Source of the DNA: JAGVPT01 sp963843065
GTDB lineage: Bacteria > Bacteroidota > Ignavibacteria > UBA10030 > UBA8401
Direction of reading: 5' to 3'
Length of the DNA stretch: 64,000 bases
NCBI GenBank assembly: GCA_963843065.1
Contig: CAWJKX010000130.1
Coordinates: 1 to 64,000, forward strand
Part shown: in pieces, positions 20,155 to 30,299 of the stretch
How the letters are laid out: each line of letters starts with the position of its first letter
How positions within the stretch are numbered: the stretch's first letter is position 1
Translations under genes and position numbers: made by a program
The notes under the pieces: model-generated
Told to the model about the DNA's origin: nothing
Database searches by the model: none
What the model saw: the letters and a program-made list of their open reading frames with translations, nothing else

Positions 20155-21618
20155 CTACACCGCCAGTGGTTCGTTACCGCTCGCTTTTCTTCTTTCAATA
20201 AGGTCCTTCGCGATATTCATCATTGTTTTCTCGTCGAGTTTATAGAAGAGAATCAGGATGATGGAAAGAATGCCGAACGCTGCGGGAATAATGCTCATGA
20301 GTGAAACCAGAAGATGGTTGACTTCCGCGGATTGCGGCTTATCAGCCATGAAACCGTATCCGGAAAGAAGCGCGCCGGTGAACAACGCGCCGACCGCCCA
20401 TCCAACTTTCTGGCACGTCGCCGATGCAGAGAAAACAAGGCCTGTCGCTCTCCGGCCTTTCTTCCACTCGGAATAATCAGCGGTGTCCGCATACATCGCC
20501 CAAATGACCACCGACAATGGGCCGCCTGTCAATGAACCGATGATTTGGAGCAGGAAGATCAATGTAAGGTGCTCGGGCGTTAAGAAATAAAAGGCGGCGG
20601 TACTGAGCATCGCGATTACAAACAGCGTGAGGAATCCGAATTTTTTTCCTATCCTCTTCGTCAAGAGGGGAACGAGAAGCGCACCGAGAATCGAGCATCC
20701 CTGACCGAGCGTGTTGAAAACGGTCGTCACTTCTTCAAAACCCCAGTTGAAATTCCACCAAAGGAAAGTGTAGTTGATGGTGTTGTGTGTTACGTCCGAG
20801 TAGTTCGTAATGTAGTATTTGAAATAATAGTTCGTTACACCGATTCTGGAAGCGACAAACATAATCATGGTGATTGTTGCAAAGAGAAGGACGATCCACG
20901 GCCCATTCGTCACAAGGTCTTTGAGATCTGTTTTGATGGGTGTCTTCTGAGCTTTGGGAGGGCGCACTCGTTCTTTTGTAAATAAGAACGTCAAGATGAA
21001 GAAAACGATCGCAACAGCGCCGTAAATCATGATCGTCTTTGTCCACCCGCCGGGATCCCGGGTATCCACTCCGTTGCCGAAATGTTTTGCCAGAAGCAGC
21101 GACGTTGCAGAGACTGTCATTCCGCTGATGTAGGCAAAGGTGAATTTGAAGGATGATGCGCTCGTTCTCTGCGTTGCGTCGGGGGTCAATACTCCAAGAA
21201 GCGAAGAGTACGGAATATTGATGCCGGCATAACACGCCATAAAAAGAAAGAGCGTGATATACGCGTACACAAGCTTTCCGGATTCGCCAAAGTTCGGCGT
21301 CGTGAATGTCAGCGTTGCAGTGACGGCGAGCGGGAGAGCCATCCATATCAAATACGGTCTGAATTTTCCCCATCGGGTTTCAGTCCGGTCGGCTGTCATG
21401 CCGATAACCGGATCGATCACTGCATCGAAGAGGCGCGAGACCATGATCATGGTCCCGGCGACAACCGCGGCCTTGGTCGTCGCAGCAATTTTGAACACGT
21501 CGGTATAGAAGAACATCATGTTCATCGTAATGCTCTGCCAGAATAATACCGATGCAAAATCACCAAAGCCGTAGCCGATTTTTTCTCTCAGCGGCAATTT
21601 CTGCATTGTTTCTTCCAT
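20155..21618 (-). CDS. GPH-family (MelB-like) cation:oligosaccharide symporter
   Basis: Twelve-helix major facilitator of the glycoside-pentoside-hexuronide group. Diagnostic segments are EKIGYGFGDFASVLFWQ near the N-terminus and SRLFDAVIDPVIGMTADRTETRWGKFRPYLIW (the loop after helix 2). AAGGAG six bases before ATG 21618 supports the start. 487 residues, intact. It is upstream of GH130 and GH94 on the same strand, so it probably imports the disaccharides these phosphorylases use (mannosyl-glucose, mannobiose or cellobiose). Substrate is inferred from neighbours. Confidence 0.9.
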   Translation of the reverse strand: MEETMQKLPLREKIGYGFGDFASVLFWQSITMNMMFFYTDVFKIAATTKAAVVAGTMIMVSRLFDAVIDPVIGMTADRTETRWGKFRPYLIWMALPLAVTATLTFTTPNFGESGKLVYAYITLFLFMACYAGINIPYSSLLGVLTPDATQRTSASSFKFTFAYISGMTVSATSLLLAKHFGNGVDTRDPGGWTKTIMIYGAVAIVFFILTFLFTKERVRPPKAQKTPIKTDLKDLVTNGPWIVLLFATITMIMFVASRIGVTNYYFKYYITNYSDVTHNTINYTFLWWNFNWGFEEVTTVFNTLGQGCSILGALLVPLLTKRIGKKFGFLTLFVIAMLSTAAFYFLTPEHLTLIFLLQIIGSLTGGPLSVVIWAMYADTADYSEWKKGRRATGLVFSASATCQKVGWAVGALFTGALLSGYGFMADKPQSAEVNHLLVSLMSIIPAAFGILSIILILFYKLDEKTMMNIAKDLIERRKASGNEPLAV

Positions 21619-21676
21619 GTGATTCTCCTTGAATTAATTGTCGATGTTAGTGGTGCGATGATGATTGAATATTTGG

Positions 21677-21840
21677 AAGTTATATCAGAAAGACGATAGT
21701 TCATCCTTCGATGAGCTCATCCCGCTTTGGCGGGATTCGCTTACTCAGGATGAACAAGGACTGCTCACCCTGAGCAAGTCCCGATGCCTTTTATCGGGAC
21801 GCGTCGAAGAGTGAGGAGTAAAATATTTTTGAGATAACCT
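21677..21840. repeat. Dispersed palindromic element R1, copy d, with both ends
   Basis: The ends are imperfect inverted repeats (AAGTTATATCAGAAA on the left, TATTTTTGAGATAACCT on the right). The core has TCATCCTTCGATGAGC, hairpin CCCGC/GCGGG, TTACTCAGGATGAAC, CTCACCCTGAGCAAG, hairpin CCCGAT/ATCGGG and CGTCGAAGAG. It occupies the 300-bp gap between the GPH and GH9 genes. Confidence 0.7.
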
Positions 21841-21918
21841 CTATATACGAGATGCCCAGTGCAAGAATGAAGCACTGTATGTGGATGTCGCCGCTCCCGG
21901 CCTCTACGGGGATGATGA

Positions 21919-24414
21919 TCAATGAGTTGTTTCGTTTAAAAGCTTATCTGCCGCCATCGCCAAAAGCATGAAATCCGTTGCCCCTCCCCCCATCACGTAC
22001 TCGGTTTGCTGCCAGAAATACGGCCAGACTTTCAGCTCGGGAAGGTCGGGTCGAATCAGCGCGGTGCCGCTTCCTACGCCCCCCGGAATGTACGACCAAT
22101 CATCCCGGTTAGCTCCGTATGCGACGGTCAGCGATTTTACTCCCACACCAGAAACGAACGATTCGGTGTTTTCGCCGGGATGGCATCCGAGAATGAAATT
22201 CATCGCATTAAAAGCATATTCCGACGAAAATATTTTCGGAAAGCCGATGTGAAGAAACAGCTCTTTTACTGCAAGGGATTGGATATCCCAGCCTGCACCC
22301 CAGATGTATGGTTTGTATGGTACGCCATATGGATTTTGCTTTTGCTGTTCGGCAATCTTCTGAAAAGCCTGCTTGACCCCCTGTTCAATTTTCGCTGTAA
22401 ACGCGGTGTCGTGCAATTTTTCGACAATCCTGCCGGCGACTTCAGCACAATTTACGATATTATTGCCTATAAGATCCCCGCTCTCCAACAATATTTTCTC
22501 ATATTCTTTTTTCGATGTTGAAAGATACAGCTCCGCAACGGTATTTATTTTCTGCAAGGGTTTCGCCGAAGCGTTTTTTGTGTAGAGTTCTTCCGCTATT
22601 CTCAGACATTTCCCGGATAATTCAGGATTGTAATTCTTCAGCACTCTGCTGGCTGCGGCTAATCTTTGTGCGACATACAATTCCCTTCTTGGATTCTCCT
22701 CAGTGAAAACCCACCGGTCATCTTTCGGGAGCGGCCGGCCCAAGACAGGATCTTTCTCATTCTCTTTGTAGACAAGATTGTCGGTAATTGTTGCTGCGTC
22801 GCCGAGGTGCACATACTGTTCAAGCGTTGCTTCCTGGATGCCGCGGTATAATCTTCCCATTGACTCATAGCCCCCCACAATGGATAAAACACCGTGTTCT
22901 ACTTGCTGCAGGATATCCGGTTTCCCGTCGGGTTTATGAATTTCAGCGACTCTCGTCGCCTGGTCGATCGACGTTTCATCATAATCATTTTTGAAGAATT
23001 CATATGCGATCGCGAGCTTGTACACTGTTTCAGCCTGCGATTCCACCCTCAGGTCGTAATCGCCGGCGTCATGCCATCCGCCGATATTCAGACCGGGCAC
23101 ATGCTCACCCGGTTTGAATTTTGTAAGGGTCGAGGGTCCCTGGGAATATCCGTCGAAATGATCCTCGTTGACCTCCGCCATAACTGCATCGTCCATATGG
23201 CAGAGACCGTGCCATACTTTGTATCTATCCTTCACCGTCATATGGCACATTTGTACCGGCAGAAAATATTCGAGCGTCGGCTGCCATACATTCCTGGCAA
23301 ATACATCGTTCTTGATTTCAAACTCGTTTGATGTAATCGTTCCGTATTTTACTTTGTACAATCCCTCTTCTGTTACACTTCCAAAGTCAAAACGTAAATA
23401 TTGGTAACGCAAAAATTTTCCCCATGGCACAGGAGCCGTGTCCGCTTTCACAACTGTTTCGGAATCCGCTCCTATTTTTATAAGCCGGATCGGTTCATAA
23501 GCGGTGGTGAGCTTATCCAGTTCGATGACGGCAAATTTTGTTTGTTTCGGATGGTAGCCGATTTGTGAAACCTGAATCACCGGCTTGTATCGCCATCCGG
23601 AATTTACCTTCGGGCTGATAATCCATTCGACTGCATTATTGACTCCACCAAGTGGAATGGTCGTGCGTACCACAAACCACCCGTTGTTATACAGGCCTCT
23701 TCCGTCGATAAGCTGCAGATCGCTCGTGTTGGTTGTAATCGTAAATTCTTTTTCCTGATTGCCGGGGGCCACAATCAATTTTTTCCCTACAGCCATTGGA
23801 GTGATCTGGAAATTTCCGTCCTCGTCTTTTTTCATCGGGCCGTTCGCCTGGCGCGGGAATATGCCCGACCTGTCGTCCATGAAATAGTGTTCTCCAAACA
23901 GCTGGCCCGGAAACAATTCCAGATTGAACCCAACTCTGTTTGCCCACGCCGCGGGTAAAGGCTTCTCAAGATTGACGGTAAGCTTTATGCTGTTTCCTAC
24001 TGCTTCCGTTTTGATCGTATACTTGAATATCAGGTCGGGATAATTTATGGGGTTATATCCTTTGCGGTCCAGGCTTGAATCCGGGTACGAAAGATCAACG
24101 GTAATCACTCCCTTTTCTTTATCGATATGCCGTTGTCCGACTTTTGGAACAGGCGACCACTGTCCCGGGCCGGGTTCAAGCCGAACATCTCCGTTCGCCG
24201 CCACCCGCCTGCCGCACTGGACAATCGTCAAACCGCCCTGATGACCTTCCGGATAAAAATCATCGAACATCATAACGTTGAGCCCCTGAGTTTCGTAATA
24301 CCCTTCGTCATTTATCCGAAGAGCGGAGCTCGGCTCTTTCGATTGACCCGATGCACTGGGATGAAAGCCTAAGAGCAACGAGGAAATAACGATAAGCAGA
24401 ATTAGTTTTATCAT
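21919..24414 (-). CDS. Secreted GH9 endoglucanase with CelD_N-type Ig domain
   Basis: 831-residue glycoside hydrolase family 9 enzyme acting on beta-1,4-glucans (cellulose, glucomannan or xyloglucan backbones). The signal peptide is about residues 1-23. Residues about 25-280 are an unassigned beta-rich region. About 285-385 is an Ig-like domain that usually precedes GH9 (VSQIGYHPKQTKFAVIE). The catalytic barrel follows, with the Asp pair in GGWHDAGDYD near 446 and the likely acid Glu in QQTEYVMGGGA near the C-terminus. Intact in spite of its length. No T9SS tail or dockerin, so its attachment is unknown. It is upstream of the GPH transporter. Confidence 0.9.
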   Translation of the reverse strand: MIKLILLIVISSLLLGFHPSASGQSKEPSSALRINDEGYYETQGLNVMMFDDFYPEGHQGGLTIVQCGRRVAANGDVRLEPGPGQWSPVPKVGQRHIDKEKGVITVDLSYPDSSLDRKGYNPINYPDLIFKYTIKTEAVGNSIKLTVNLEKPLPAAWANRVGFNLELFPGQLFGEHYFMDDRSGIFPRQANGPMKKDEDGNFQITPMAVGKKLIVAPGNQEKEFTITTNTSDLQLIDGRGLYNNGWFVVRTTIPLGGVNNAVEWIISPKVNSGWRYKPVIQVSQIGYHPKQTKFAVIELDKLTTAYEPIRLIKIGADSETVVKADTAPVPWGKFLRYQYLRFDFGSVTEEGLYKVKYGTITSNEFEIKNDVFARNVWQPTLEYFLPVQMCHMTVKDRYKVWHGLCHMDDAVMAEVNEDHFDGYSQGPSTLTKFKPGEHVPGLNIGGWHDAGDYDLRVESQAETVYKLAIAYEFFKNDYDETSIDQATRVAEIHKPDGKPDILQQVEHGVLSIVGGYESMGRLYRGIQEATLEQYVHLGDAATITDNLVYKENEKDPVLGRPLPKDDRWVFTEENPRRELYVAQRLAAASRVLKNYNPELSGKCLRIAEELYTKNASAKPLQKINTVAELYLSTSKKEYEKILLESGDLIGNNIVNCAEVAGRIVEKLHDTAFTAKIEQGVKQAFQKIAEQQKQNPYGVPYKPYIWGAGWDIQSLAVKELFLHIGFPKIFSSEYAFNAMNFILGCHPGENTESFVSGVGVKSLTVAYGANRDDWSYIPGGVGSGTALIRPDLPELKVWPYFWQQTEYVMGGGATDFMLLAMAADKLLNETTH

Positions 24415-24452
24415 GAATCACCGCTAGCCTATTTGTGATAGAATCCCGTCAT

Positions 24453-25322
24453 TTAGTTGTGCAGCAACGGCGCGAAAATGAATTGCATGCCGCGTGTATA
24501 CCCCTCCGGCTTGGAACTTGCATGGTACGAATCGTCAAGAACTCGGAATTCATACCTGAAATTCTTATAGCCCCGTTTTCGGAGAATTTGACCAAAAAAT
24601 TTTATCCCTTCAATAAACGACGGGTTGTCTGAAAATTCTTTCTCGGCACCGGTCATATACAACGATACCGGCAGGTCAGGATGCCTTTGATGGAATTCTT
24701 CTTCAATGTTTAAAAGCCAGCCCCGATCCCATAACGCAGCCGGACTTATGCAAATGTATGAGGTGAACAAGCTTGTTTTCGTAAACATGGTATAGAGTAC
24801 AAAAAGTCCTCCTAATGAACTTCCACCCAATGCACGAAAACTGGAATCAACACGGTAATTCTTCTCCACGAACGGAATGAATTCTTGCTCGACTACTTTC
24901 AAAAAAGCAGGAGCGCCGCCGGTCGGGTAGCCTTGCGGCACTTCGGTGGGAGTATAATCATACGTTCGCAGTTTCCCGTAGTCGAGGTTTTCACCTTTAT
25001 AGGAGAAACCGACAAGGAAACATTCGTTGATTGTCTTATCAAAAATCTGGTCGCCGTAGATCGTGCAGAGCAACGGAAAATCATAAAAGCCGTCGCAAAA
25101 ATAAACGACGGGATAGTGTTTCGTCGTATCCTTCCCGTAACTATACGGCAAGTTGATCAGAAGTTCATAATCCTCATTCGTAATCGTGGAATGTATCTCC
25201 CTGATTTCCGTGCCCCGCATTTCATAGTGTCGAACATGGTCCTTTGAGCCTTGCGCATATCCATTCAAGAAGACGAGACACAACATTGCAATAAGCAAAA
25301 GTTTTATCCGAAAACAACACAT
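24453..25322 (-). CDS. Secreted esterase of the putative-esterase family, second copy
   Basis: Alpha/beta hydrolase related to ferri-enterobactin esterase-like and carbohydrate esterases. A GGAGGTGA site just upstream sets the start at 25322 and gives a signal peptide ending near NGYAQ. The nucleophile Ser is in GGSSLGG (about residue 165); the late YHASSKPEGY segment carries the likely His. 289 residues, intact. It is only distantly similar to the esterase at 10107. Its stop lies 38 bases before the GH9 start, so the two are probably cotranscribed and act together on acetylated glycan. Confidence 0.8.
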   Translation of the reverse strand: MCCFRIKLLLIAMLCLVFLNGYAQGSKDHVRHYEMRGTEIREIHSTITNEDYELLINLPYSYGKDTTKHYPVVYFCDGFYDFPLLCTIYGDQIFDKTINECFLVGFSYKGENLDYGKLRTYDYTPTEVPQGYPTGGAPAFLKVVEQEFIPFVEKNYRVDSSFRALGGSSLGGLFVLYTMFTKTSLFTSYICISPAALWDRGWLLNIEEEFHQRHPDLPVSLYMTGAEKEFSDNPSFIEGIKFFGQILRKRGYKNFRYEFRVLDDSYHASSKPEGYTRGMQFIFAPLLHN

Positions 25323-25414
25323 ATTCACCTCCGTAGAATTTTTCACAGTCAATTATAATCGAGAACGCCGAACTTTCCTATTTCAGTGCGAATAATCCGT
25401 CTTACACTTAGTTC

Positions 25415-27481
25415 TTACTTCCCATCTGCAGGTTTGAGCGCCCATACACAATTGTCGCTCAAAACACGCCCATCGTGATGTGCGCGAGCTTTGATACGAT
25501 TCTCACCAGGTTGCAATCGTAAGTCCTTCCAGATGAAAATGCAATTCGCGCTGTCTCTCCGATCGCCTTGCGAAACGCCGTTGACGAGTAACTCCACTTG
25601 TTTTGCATTCGAATACACTTTTACATCAGTTGTTGCATCGATCCGTTCGGTAAATCGCCGGCTTGTAATATAGAGCGTCGGTTCGTCGGACCAATTCGCT
25701 TTGTAGAAGAAGAACGCGTCTTTTCGAATCTTGCGGTCGTACGTTACGAGCCCTTTAGTGTTGCGCCCCGGATACCTCCTTCGTGCCGCGAATTACTCGT
25801 GAAGTCAAACATGTTCCATGCGAACGTTCCCCAGACAAACGGCCTCGCTTTCATCGCCGACCATGCCGCTTCATGCACAAGGGCTTGGTACTCTTCAGGA
25901 TGCCATTGACCATCGGTTTTCGGCTGTTTAGGATTCTCTTCGTGCTGTTCTACATTTGCGCCGGCCCCGTATTCGCTCACGCAGAATCCACCATACTTGC
26001 TCATGGAGCGCCCCCGGTCGAGTATGGCACCAAACGATTCACTCGGCCCCCAGCCTGAGTGACCATCCTGGATAAATATTCCACCCCAGCAAATCGGGAA
26101 TTTTATTCATTTGCGGCAATTGTTCCGTGGCTGTCGCTGCAATCGTCGGCCGGGTCGGGTCCTCACCGTTTGCGACGATTTTTAAATCCTGCAGCTCACG
26201 GTGCGGGTCGGGCTTCCCGGGCCAAAGCTCGTTGAACAAACTCCATGCAAATATGGACGGATGATTGATGTTTTGCCGGATCAGGTCGAGCAACTGGCTG
26301 CGCGACGTCTCTGCAAATTGTGGAATTATGCCGATCTCGTTCACCTGCGGAATTTCTGCCCAGACAAGGATGCCGGCAGAATCACACAGACTGTAGAAAT
26401 AATCACTGTGCTCATAATGTGCGCAGCGGATAACAGTGCAGCCGATTTCCTTCAGCAGAGACATGTCTTCCTGCATGTCGGCTTCGGAAATTGCCCAGCC
26501 TTTGTTCAGACGATCCTGGTGGCGGTTGACACCATGCAAATGATACGGCATTCCGTTCAGGAAGAATCCTTTCTCGGGGTCGACGCGATAGAAACGAAGG
26601 CCAAGTGGCTGCTCCACCTCATCATGGACGATGCCATCTTTTGAGCGCATTTCCACAACCGCTTTATAGAGATAGGGATCTTTACGCCCGTTCCATAAAT
26701 GGGGCCGAGGCATGATGACGCGCATTGCAAACGGCGCAGAGACGTTCGGAACAACCGCGATCGGCTGCTCAACAGCCGCAACACGATTGCCGACAGCATC
26801 GAACACATCGGCCGCAAGAGTAATATCTTCGTTGTGGTTCGAACTGTTTGAAATTTCGACGTTCACGTCGAGCACGGCTTGGTCCTCGGTAACACTCGTT
26901 TGAAACCATGCAACACCCGGCGAGGCGTGATCCGTGAGGGCGAAACAGATTTCGTCCGTCTCAATAAAGTGCACCGGTCGATACAATCCTCCAAACACAT
27001 TGAAGTCGCCGCTGAGAGGTGCTACATCCGGTTCCGGTGCGTTGCTTGCCCGCACGGCAATAATATTCGGTCCGGTTGCCGATACCTGTTTGGTGATCTC
27101 ATAGCAGAATGCACCGAACGCGCCGCGATGCTCGCCGAGTAGTATGCCATTACAGTAGACGTCGGCCACCGACCCTGCGGCTTCGAAACGAAGAAAGTAA
27201 CGCTTTCCCGGCTTTGGCGACACATGGTCAAGAACGCAGCGGTACCAGCCGGGACCGCGATAGTAGTCTTCTCCTTGTTGAGCTTCTTGCCAACCCCAGT
27301 TGTGGGGAAGGACAACCGGTTCCCAATCGTGGTCGTCAAATTGCGGCTGCGCGGCGCCGGCGATTTCTCCCAGCTTAAATCGCCAGCCTGAATCAAGCCG
27401 CGAGCCATCACGAGAATACAACGAAGCCGACAGAATTATTAGACTGAATCCCATCCAGATAAGTGCACGGTATGTATGCAT
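25415..27481 (-). CDS. GH2 beta-galactosidase/mannosidase-type enzyme (two frameshifts)
   Basis: Exported family GH2 enzyme with sugar-binding, Ig and TIM-barrel domains, followed by a C-terminal DUF4982-like beta domain (VYSNAKQVELLVNG). The signal peptide spans about residues 1-23. The acid/base Glu is in AWSLFNELWPG (about residue 418) and the nucleophile Glu in FCVSEYGAGANV (about 502). A +1 break near 26035-26045 and a one-base loss in a C run near 25765-25772 split it; conserved GH2 sequence continues across both, including GPSESFGAILDRGRSM and NTKGLVTYDRK. About 690 residues when bridged. Beta-galactosidase is the usual activity of this architecture, but mannosidase cannot be excluded. 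Confidence 0.87.
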
Positions 27482-27540
27482 AACGATGCTTATTAAAAAG
27501 TTGGGGCGGTTATTATTTGGAACATCTTAAAAATTGTTTC

Positions 27541-27573
27541 GCGCTAAGCCGCACTTTTTGAATTATTCAGAAG
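27541..27573. repeat. Repeat R4, copy 1
   Basis: GCGCTAAGCCGCACTTTTT followed by GAATTATTCAGAAGC. The reverse complement closely matches the sequence at 34885-34915, upstream of the GH28 gene. Here it lies between the GH26 fusion stop and the GH2 start. Confidence 0.5.
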
Positions 27574-27576
27574 CCC

Positions 27577-29919
27577 CTATTTGCTTTTTTCGAAATCTTT
27601 GTGAGCGATAGTCCTTGGATAATTATACAGATCTCTTATTTGCTCAGGTGTATTGCGCATGTTGACAAAATTTGCCCAGATCATGAACCATGACCACATC
27701 GGTTGATGGTCGAGAATTTCAGGCGTCGGCACTTCTCCCACTTCGCCTAGTGCAATTATTTTCCCATGGCTCAACCTCACCAAGTCATCATGGTGGCTCT
27801 GGCGATAATCGTGGTGATAAACATCCGTTGCCAGAACATCAACATAGTCTAAACCCGGGAAGTAATCTTCGTAAACATATGCCTCATCATTGATTAATTG
27901 CCGCGGGGCGTTGGTATTCCAAACCCAGATGAGGTTATTGAGTTTGTGGTAATTGACAAACCTGTCGTACATCATCCGGTACAGTTTGGCAAATCCATTC
28001 TCTCCTCGTTTATTGCCCCACCAGAACCATACCCCGTTCGATTCATGGTACGGTCTCCACAAAACGGGGACACCGAGAGTTTGCAGGTCATTCAGATATT
28101 TTGCGATCGTATCCACCCGGGCCAGCCAGCGAGAGTTCAGCACTGTCCCCGGTGTCGTTAATTCATTCCATTCTTCATCGGTCATCTTCCCCTGGACGCT
28201 TTCCTTCCATTTGAAGGGAGGATCATCCTGCGGCCTGCCGACATGCCACATGAGCGTTACGATGTAGCCATCTTTATATTTCTGATACGCTTCCTGAACA
28301 AGCGAATCCGCGTTTCCCGGTCTGTAGTAATTGATGAAGTCGCACCCCCAAATTTCCGGCGTCTTTCCTGTAAGTTCCTTCACACGATTCGGGAAAACAT
28401 CCGCTCTTCCGACAGCATTATGGTGGCCGGCAATAATATTCTTCCCCTTGTTAGAGTATAAATATTCCAGCAGTTTCTTTGCCTCGGGCGTAGCATTTTT
28501 GTTCACCGGGTCATAATGCTTTTGATTATAGATCAGTGTTTCACTTTTGAGTCTGTTGATGCAGTTTATGACCGCACGCGACGTGTGGTAGTTGCATTTC
28601 CATATCGACCCCTTGGGGGCAAAGGCATCCTGCGGTACGATGTCGGTACCTCCCCAATTCCATCCACCATGCTCTTGATCGATAAGATATTTTTTGCAAA
28701 AATCCCATTGCTGGCAGAATCTGTCATAATAGTGCATTTCATCATTGGGAAATAATTGCGACATCATAAGACAGGAGTTAAGAGCTTCTACCTGAGCCCA
28801 CCATTCTTTTGTATCTCTGATGATCGTCGCCCGGTCGCTTCCGTCAAAATAATATCCTCCGTCATAAATCCCGCCATGGTCTTTGTCCCAACCGTTCAAC
28901 AAAACATGGTCAACCATGTTTTTTGCTACTCGCAGCGTCGTTGTGTCGTTCTTAATCCCTAAAGTTTCTGACGCTTCTAACATGAGATAGGCAGTTTCGA
29001 TATCGTGGCCGAAAGAAACATGGTCGAGTTCATAATTTTTCTTTCTCAGGGCAGAACTGGAGTCTTTGTAAGAGATCGGAGTCCAATCACGCTTAAGAAA
29101 CAATACTAAATTTCCTTTGCTCGTCGTAACAGTATCTCTTATCAGCAGCAAGAGCGAATGAAGCCGCTCATGTAAAACCTGGTCCGGCCAAACTTTGTAC
29201 AGCTCTGTAAAGCATTCAAGGATATGGATCATGGAGTTTTGATCTTTCGGAGGAACACCCATGTAGCCTTCTGTAAACGGAGTTCCATCCCTTGACATAA
29301 ACTGAAAATAGCCGCCATACTGCGGATCATGGCTATGCTTATCAAGCCAACGAAACGTCTCTTGAGCCAACCCTAATGCAACGGTATCACCCGAAGCTCG
29401 ATAGTATGCAGCTAATCCGTAGATGGCAAAGGCATTTCCATAAGCCCGTTTTACAATTTGACCGTTCTCTTTGAGGGGTTCTCCTTTTCGATTGACTAAA
29501 TCGTAGAACCCTCCAAATTCCTGATCCCACATTTTGTTTTTGAGGAATTCAACCCCGTGGGCCGCCACTGTGCGAAGTCTATTATCCTTTTGGTAGAACA
29601 TCGCAGCATTAGACGCCGACCAGACATGGCGGGCTTGAGTAACAATCATTTTATTTTGTATCCCGTCAAGTTCCCATTTATAGTCTATGTCGCTGAAGTA
29701 ACCTCCGTAGGTCGTATCGATCGAAAGGGGATACCAAAGTCTAAATTCGTCGTCGAGAACACGTTGCAATTCGACGGTAATAGAATCCCTATCCTTTTTT
29801 ATGTCATCAGGGAGATTTCCGGCTTGCGTTCTGCCCGGTGCACAAAAGGAAATCAAAAGAGATAGAAGAAGCACGCAGCTACACGCGGCCCCGATCTTTT
29901 TCAAGCGCATTTTTCTCAC
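27577..29919 (-). CDS. Exported fusion of AGE-family (cellobiose/mannobiose) 2-epimerase and GH26 beta-mannanase
   Basis: 780-residue two-enzyme protein, intact. A signal peptide (about 1-33, LLLSLLISFCAPGRTQA) is followed at about 45-460 by an N-acylglucosamine 2-epimerase family (alpha/alpha)6 barrel. Expected His positions are seen in NSMIHILEC (about 230), SFGHDIETAYLM (about 303) and CNYHTSRAV (about 443), as in cellobiose 2-epimerases. A GH26 barrel follows at about 468-775, with the acid/base Glu in WRPYHESNGVWFWWG (about 625) and the nucleophile Glu in ALGEVGE (about 722). The start is GTG 29919 with GGTGA upstream, or ATG 29910. In known mannan pathways the mannanase and epimerase are separate and the epimerase is cytoplasmic; here both would act outside the cytoplasm. 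Confidence 0.9.
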   Translation of the reverse strand: MRKMRLKKIGAACSCVLLLSLLISFCAPGRTQAGNLPDDIKKDRDSITVELQRVLDDEFRLWYPLSIDTTYGGYFSDIDYKWELDGIQNKMIVTQARHVWSASNAAMFYQKDNRLRTVAAHGVEFLKNKMWDQEFGGFYDLVNRKGEPLKENGQIVKRAYGNAFAIYGLAAYYRASGDTVALGLAQETFRWLDKHSHDPQYGGYFQFMSRDGTPFTEGYMGVPPKDQNSMIHILECFTELYKVWPDQVLHERLHSLLLLIRDTVTTSKGNLVLFLKRDWTPISYKDSSSALRKKNYELDHVSFGHDIETAYLMLEASETLGIKNDTTTLRVAKNMVDHVLLNGWDKDHGGIYDGGYYFDGSDRATIIRDTKEWWAQVEALNSCLMMSQLFPNDEMHYYDRFCQQWDFCKKYLIDQEHGGWNWGGTDIVPQDAFAPKGSIWKCNYHTSRAVINCINRLKSETLIYNQKHYDPVNKNATPEAKKLLEYLYSNKGKNIIAGHHNAVGRADVFPNRVKELTGKTPEIWGCDFINYYRPGNADSLVQEAYQKYKDGYIVTLMWHVGRPQDDPPFKWKESVQGKMTDEEWNELTTPGTVLNSRWLARVDTIAKYLNDLQTLGVPVLWRPYHESNGVWFWWGNKRGENGFAKLYRMMYDRFVNYHKLNNLIWVWNTNAPRQLINDEAYVYEDYFPGLDYVDVLATDVYHHDYRQSHHDDLVRLSHGKIIALGEVGEVPTPEILDHQPMWSWFMIWANFVNMRNTPEQIRDLYNYPRTIAHKDFEKSK

Positions 29920-30144
29920 AGTTTTTCACCGCCTTCTTTTTGGATAATAATAGGAGTCATTCTTCTCATCATCGAATCTTCTCCCACACCGGCAATCCTT
30001 CCCGCTCTCCCCTGTCAACATTGGGGGAAGCCAAACTACGCAGGTCATTTGTATTTAATTTTAAATCTAAGGATATTCTCAATGCTACGCACTATGTTGG
30101 AACGATGGGTAGTGAGCTATTCTGATTTGGAAAGCAGCTAAGTC

Positions 30145-30241
30145 GTCCTTCGATGCGTTCGCTCCGCTCACTTACTCAGGATGAGCAAGGTCTGTTCACC
30201 CTGAGCAAGTCCCGATGTTTTTATCGGGACGCGTCGAAGGG
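30145..30241. repeat. Dispersed palindromic element R1, copy e
   Basis: Core with GTCCTTCGATGCGTTCGC, CTTACTCAGGATGAGC, GTTCACCCTGAGCAAG, hairpin CCCGATGTTTTTATCGGG and CGTCGAAGGG. It is flanked by TTTGGA and TCCAAA, possible remnants of terminal repeats. It lies in the 380-bp divergent gap between the fusion gene and the CE2 gene; the rest of that gap shows no clear feature. Confidence 0.65.
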
Positions 30242-30299
30242 TCAATTATCCAAAGTAGTCCACCACCGAACGGTGAATAATAAAGAATAAAGGGTATTT

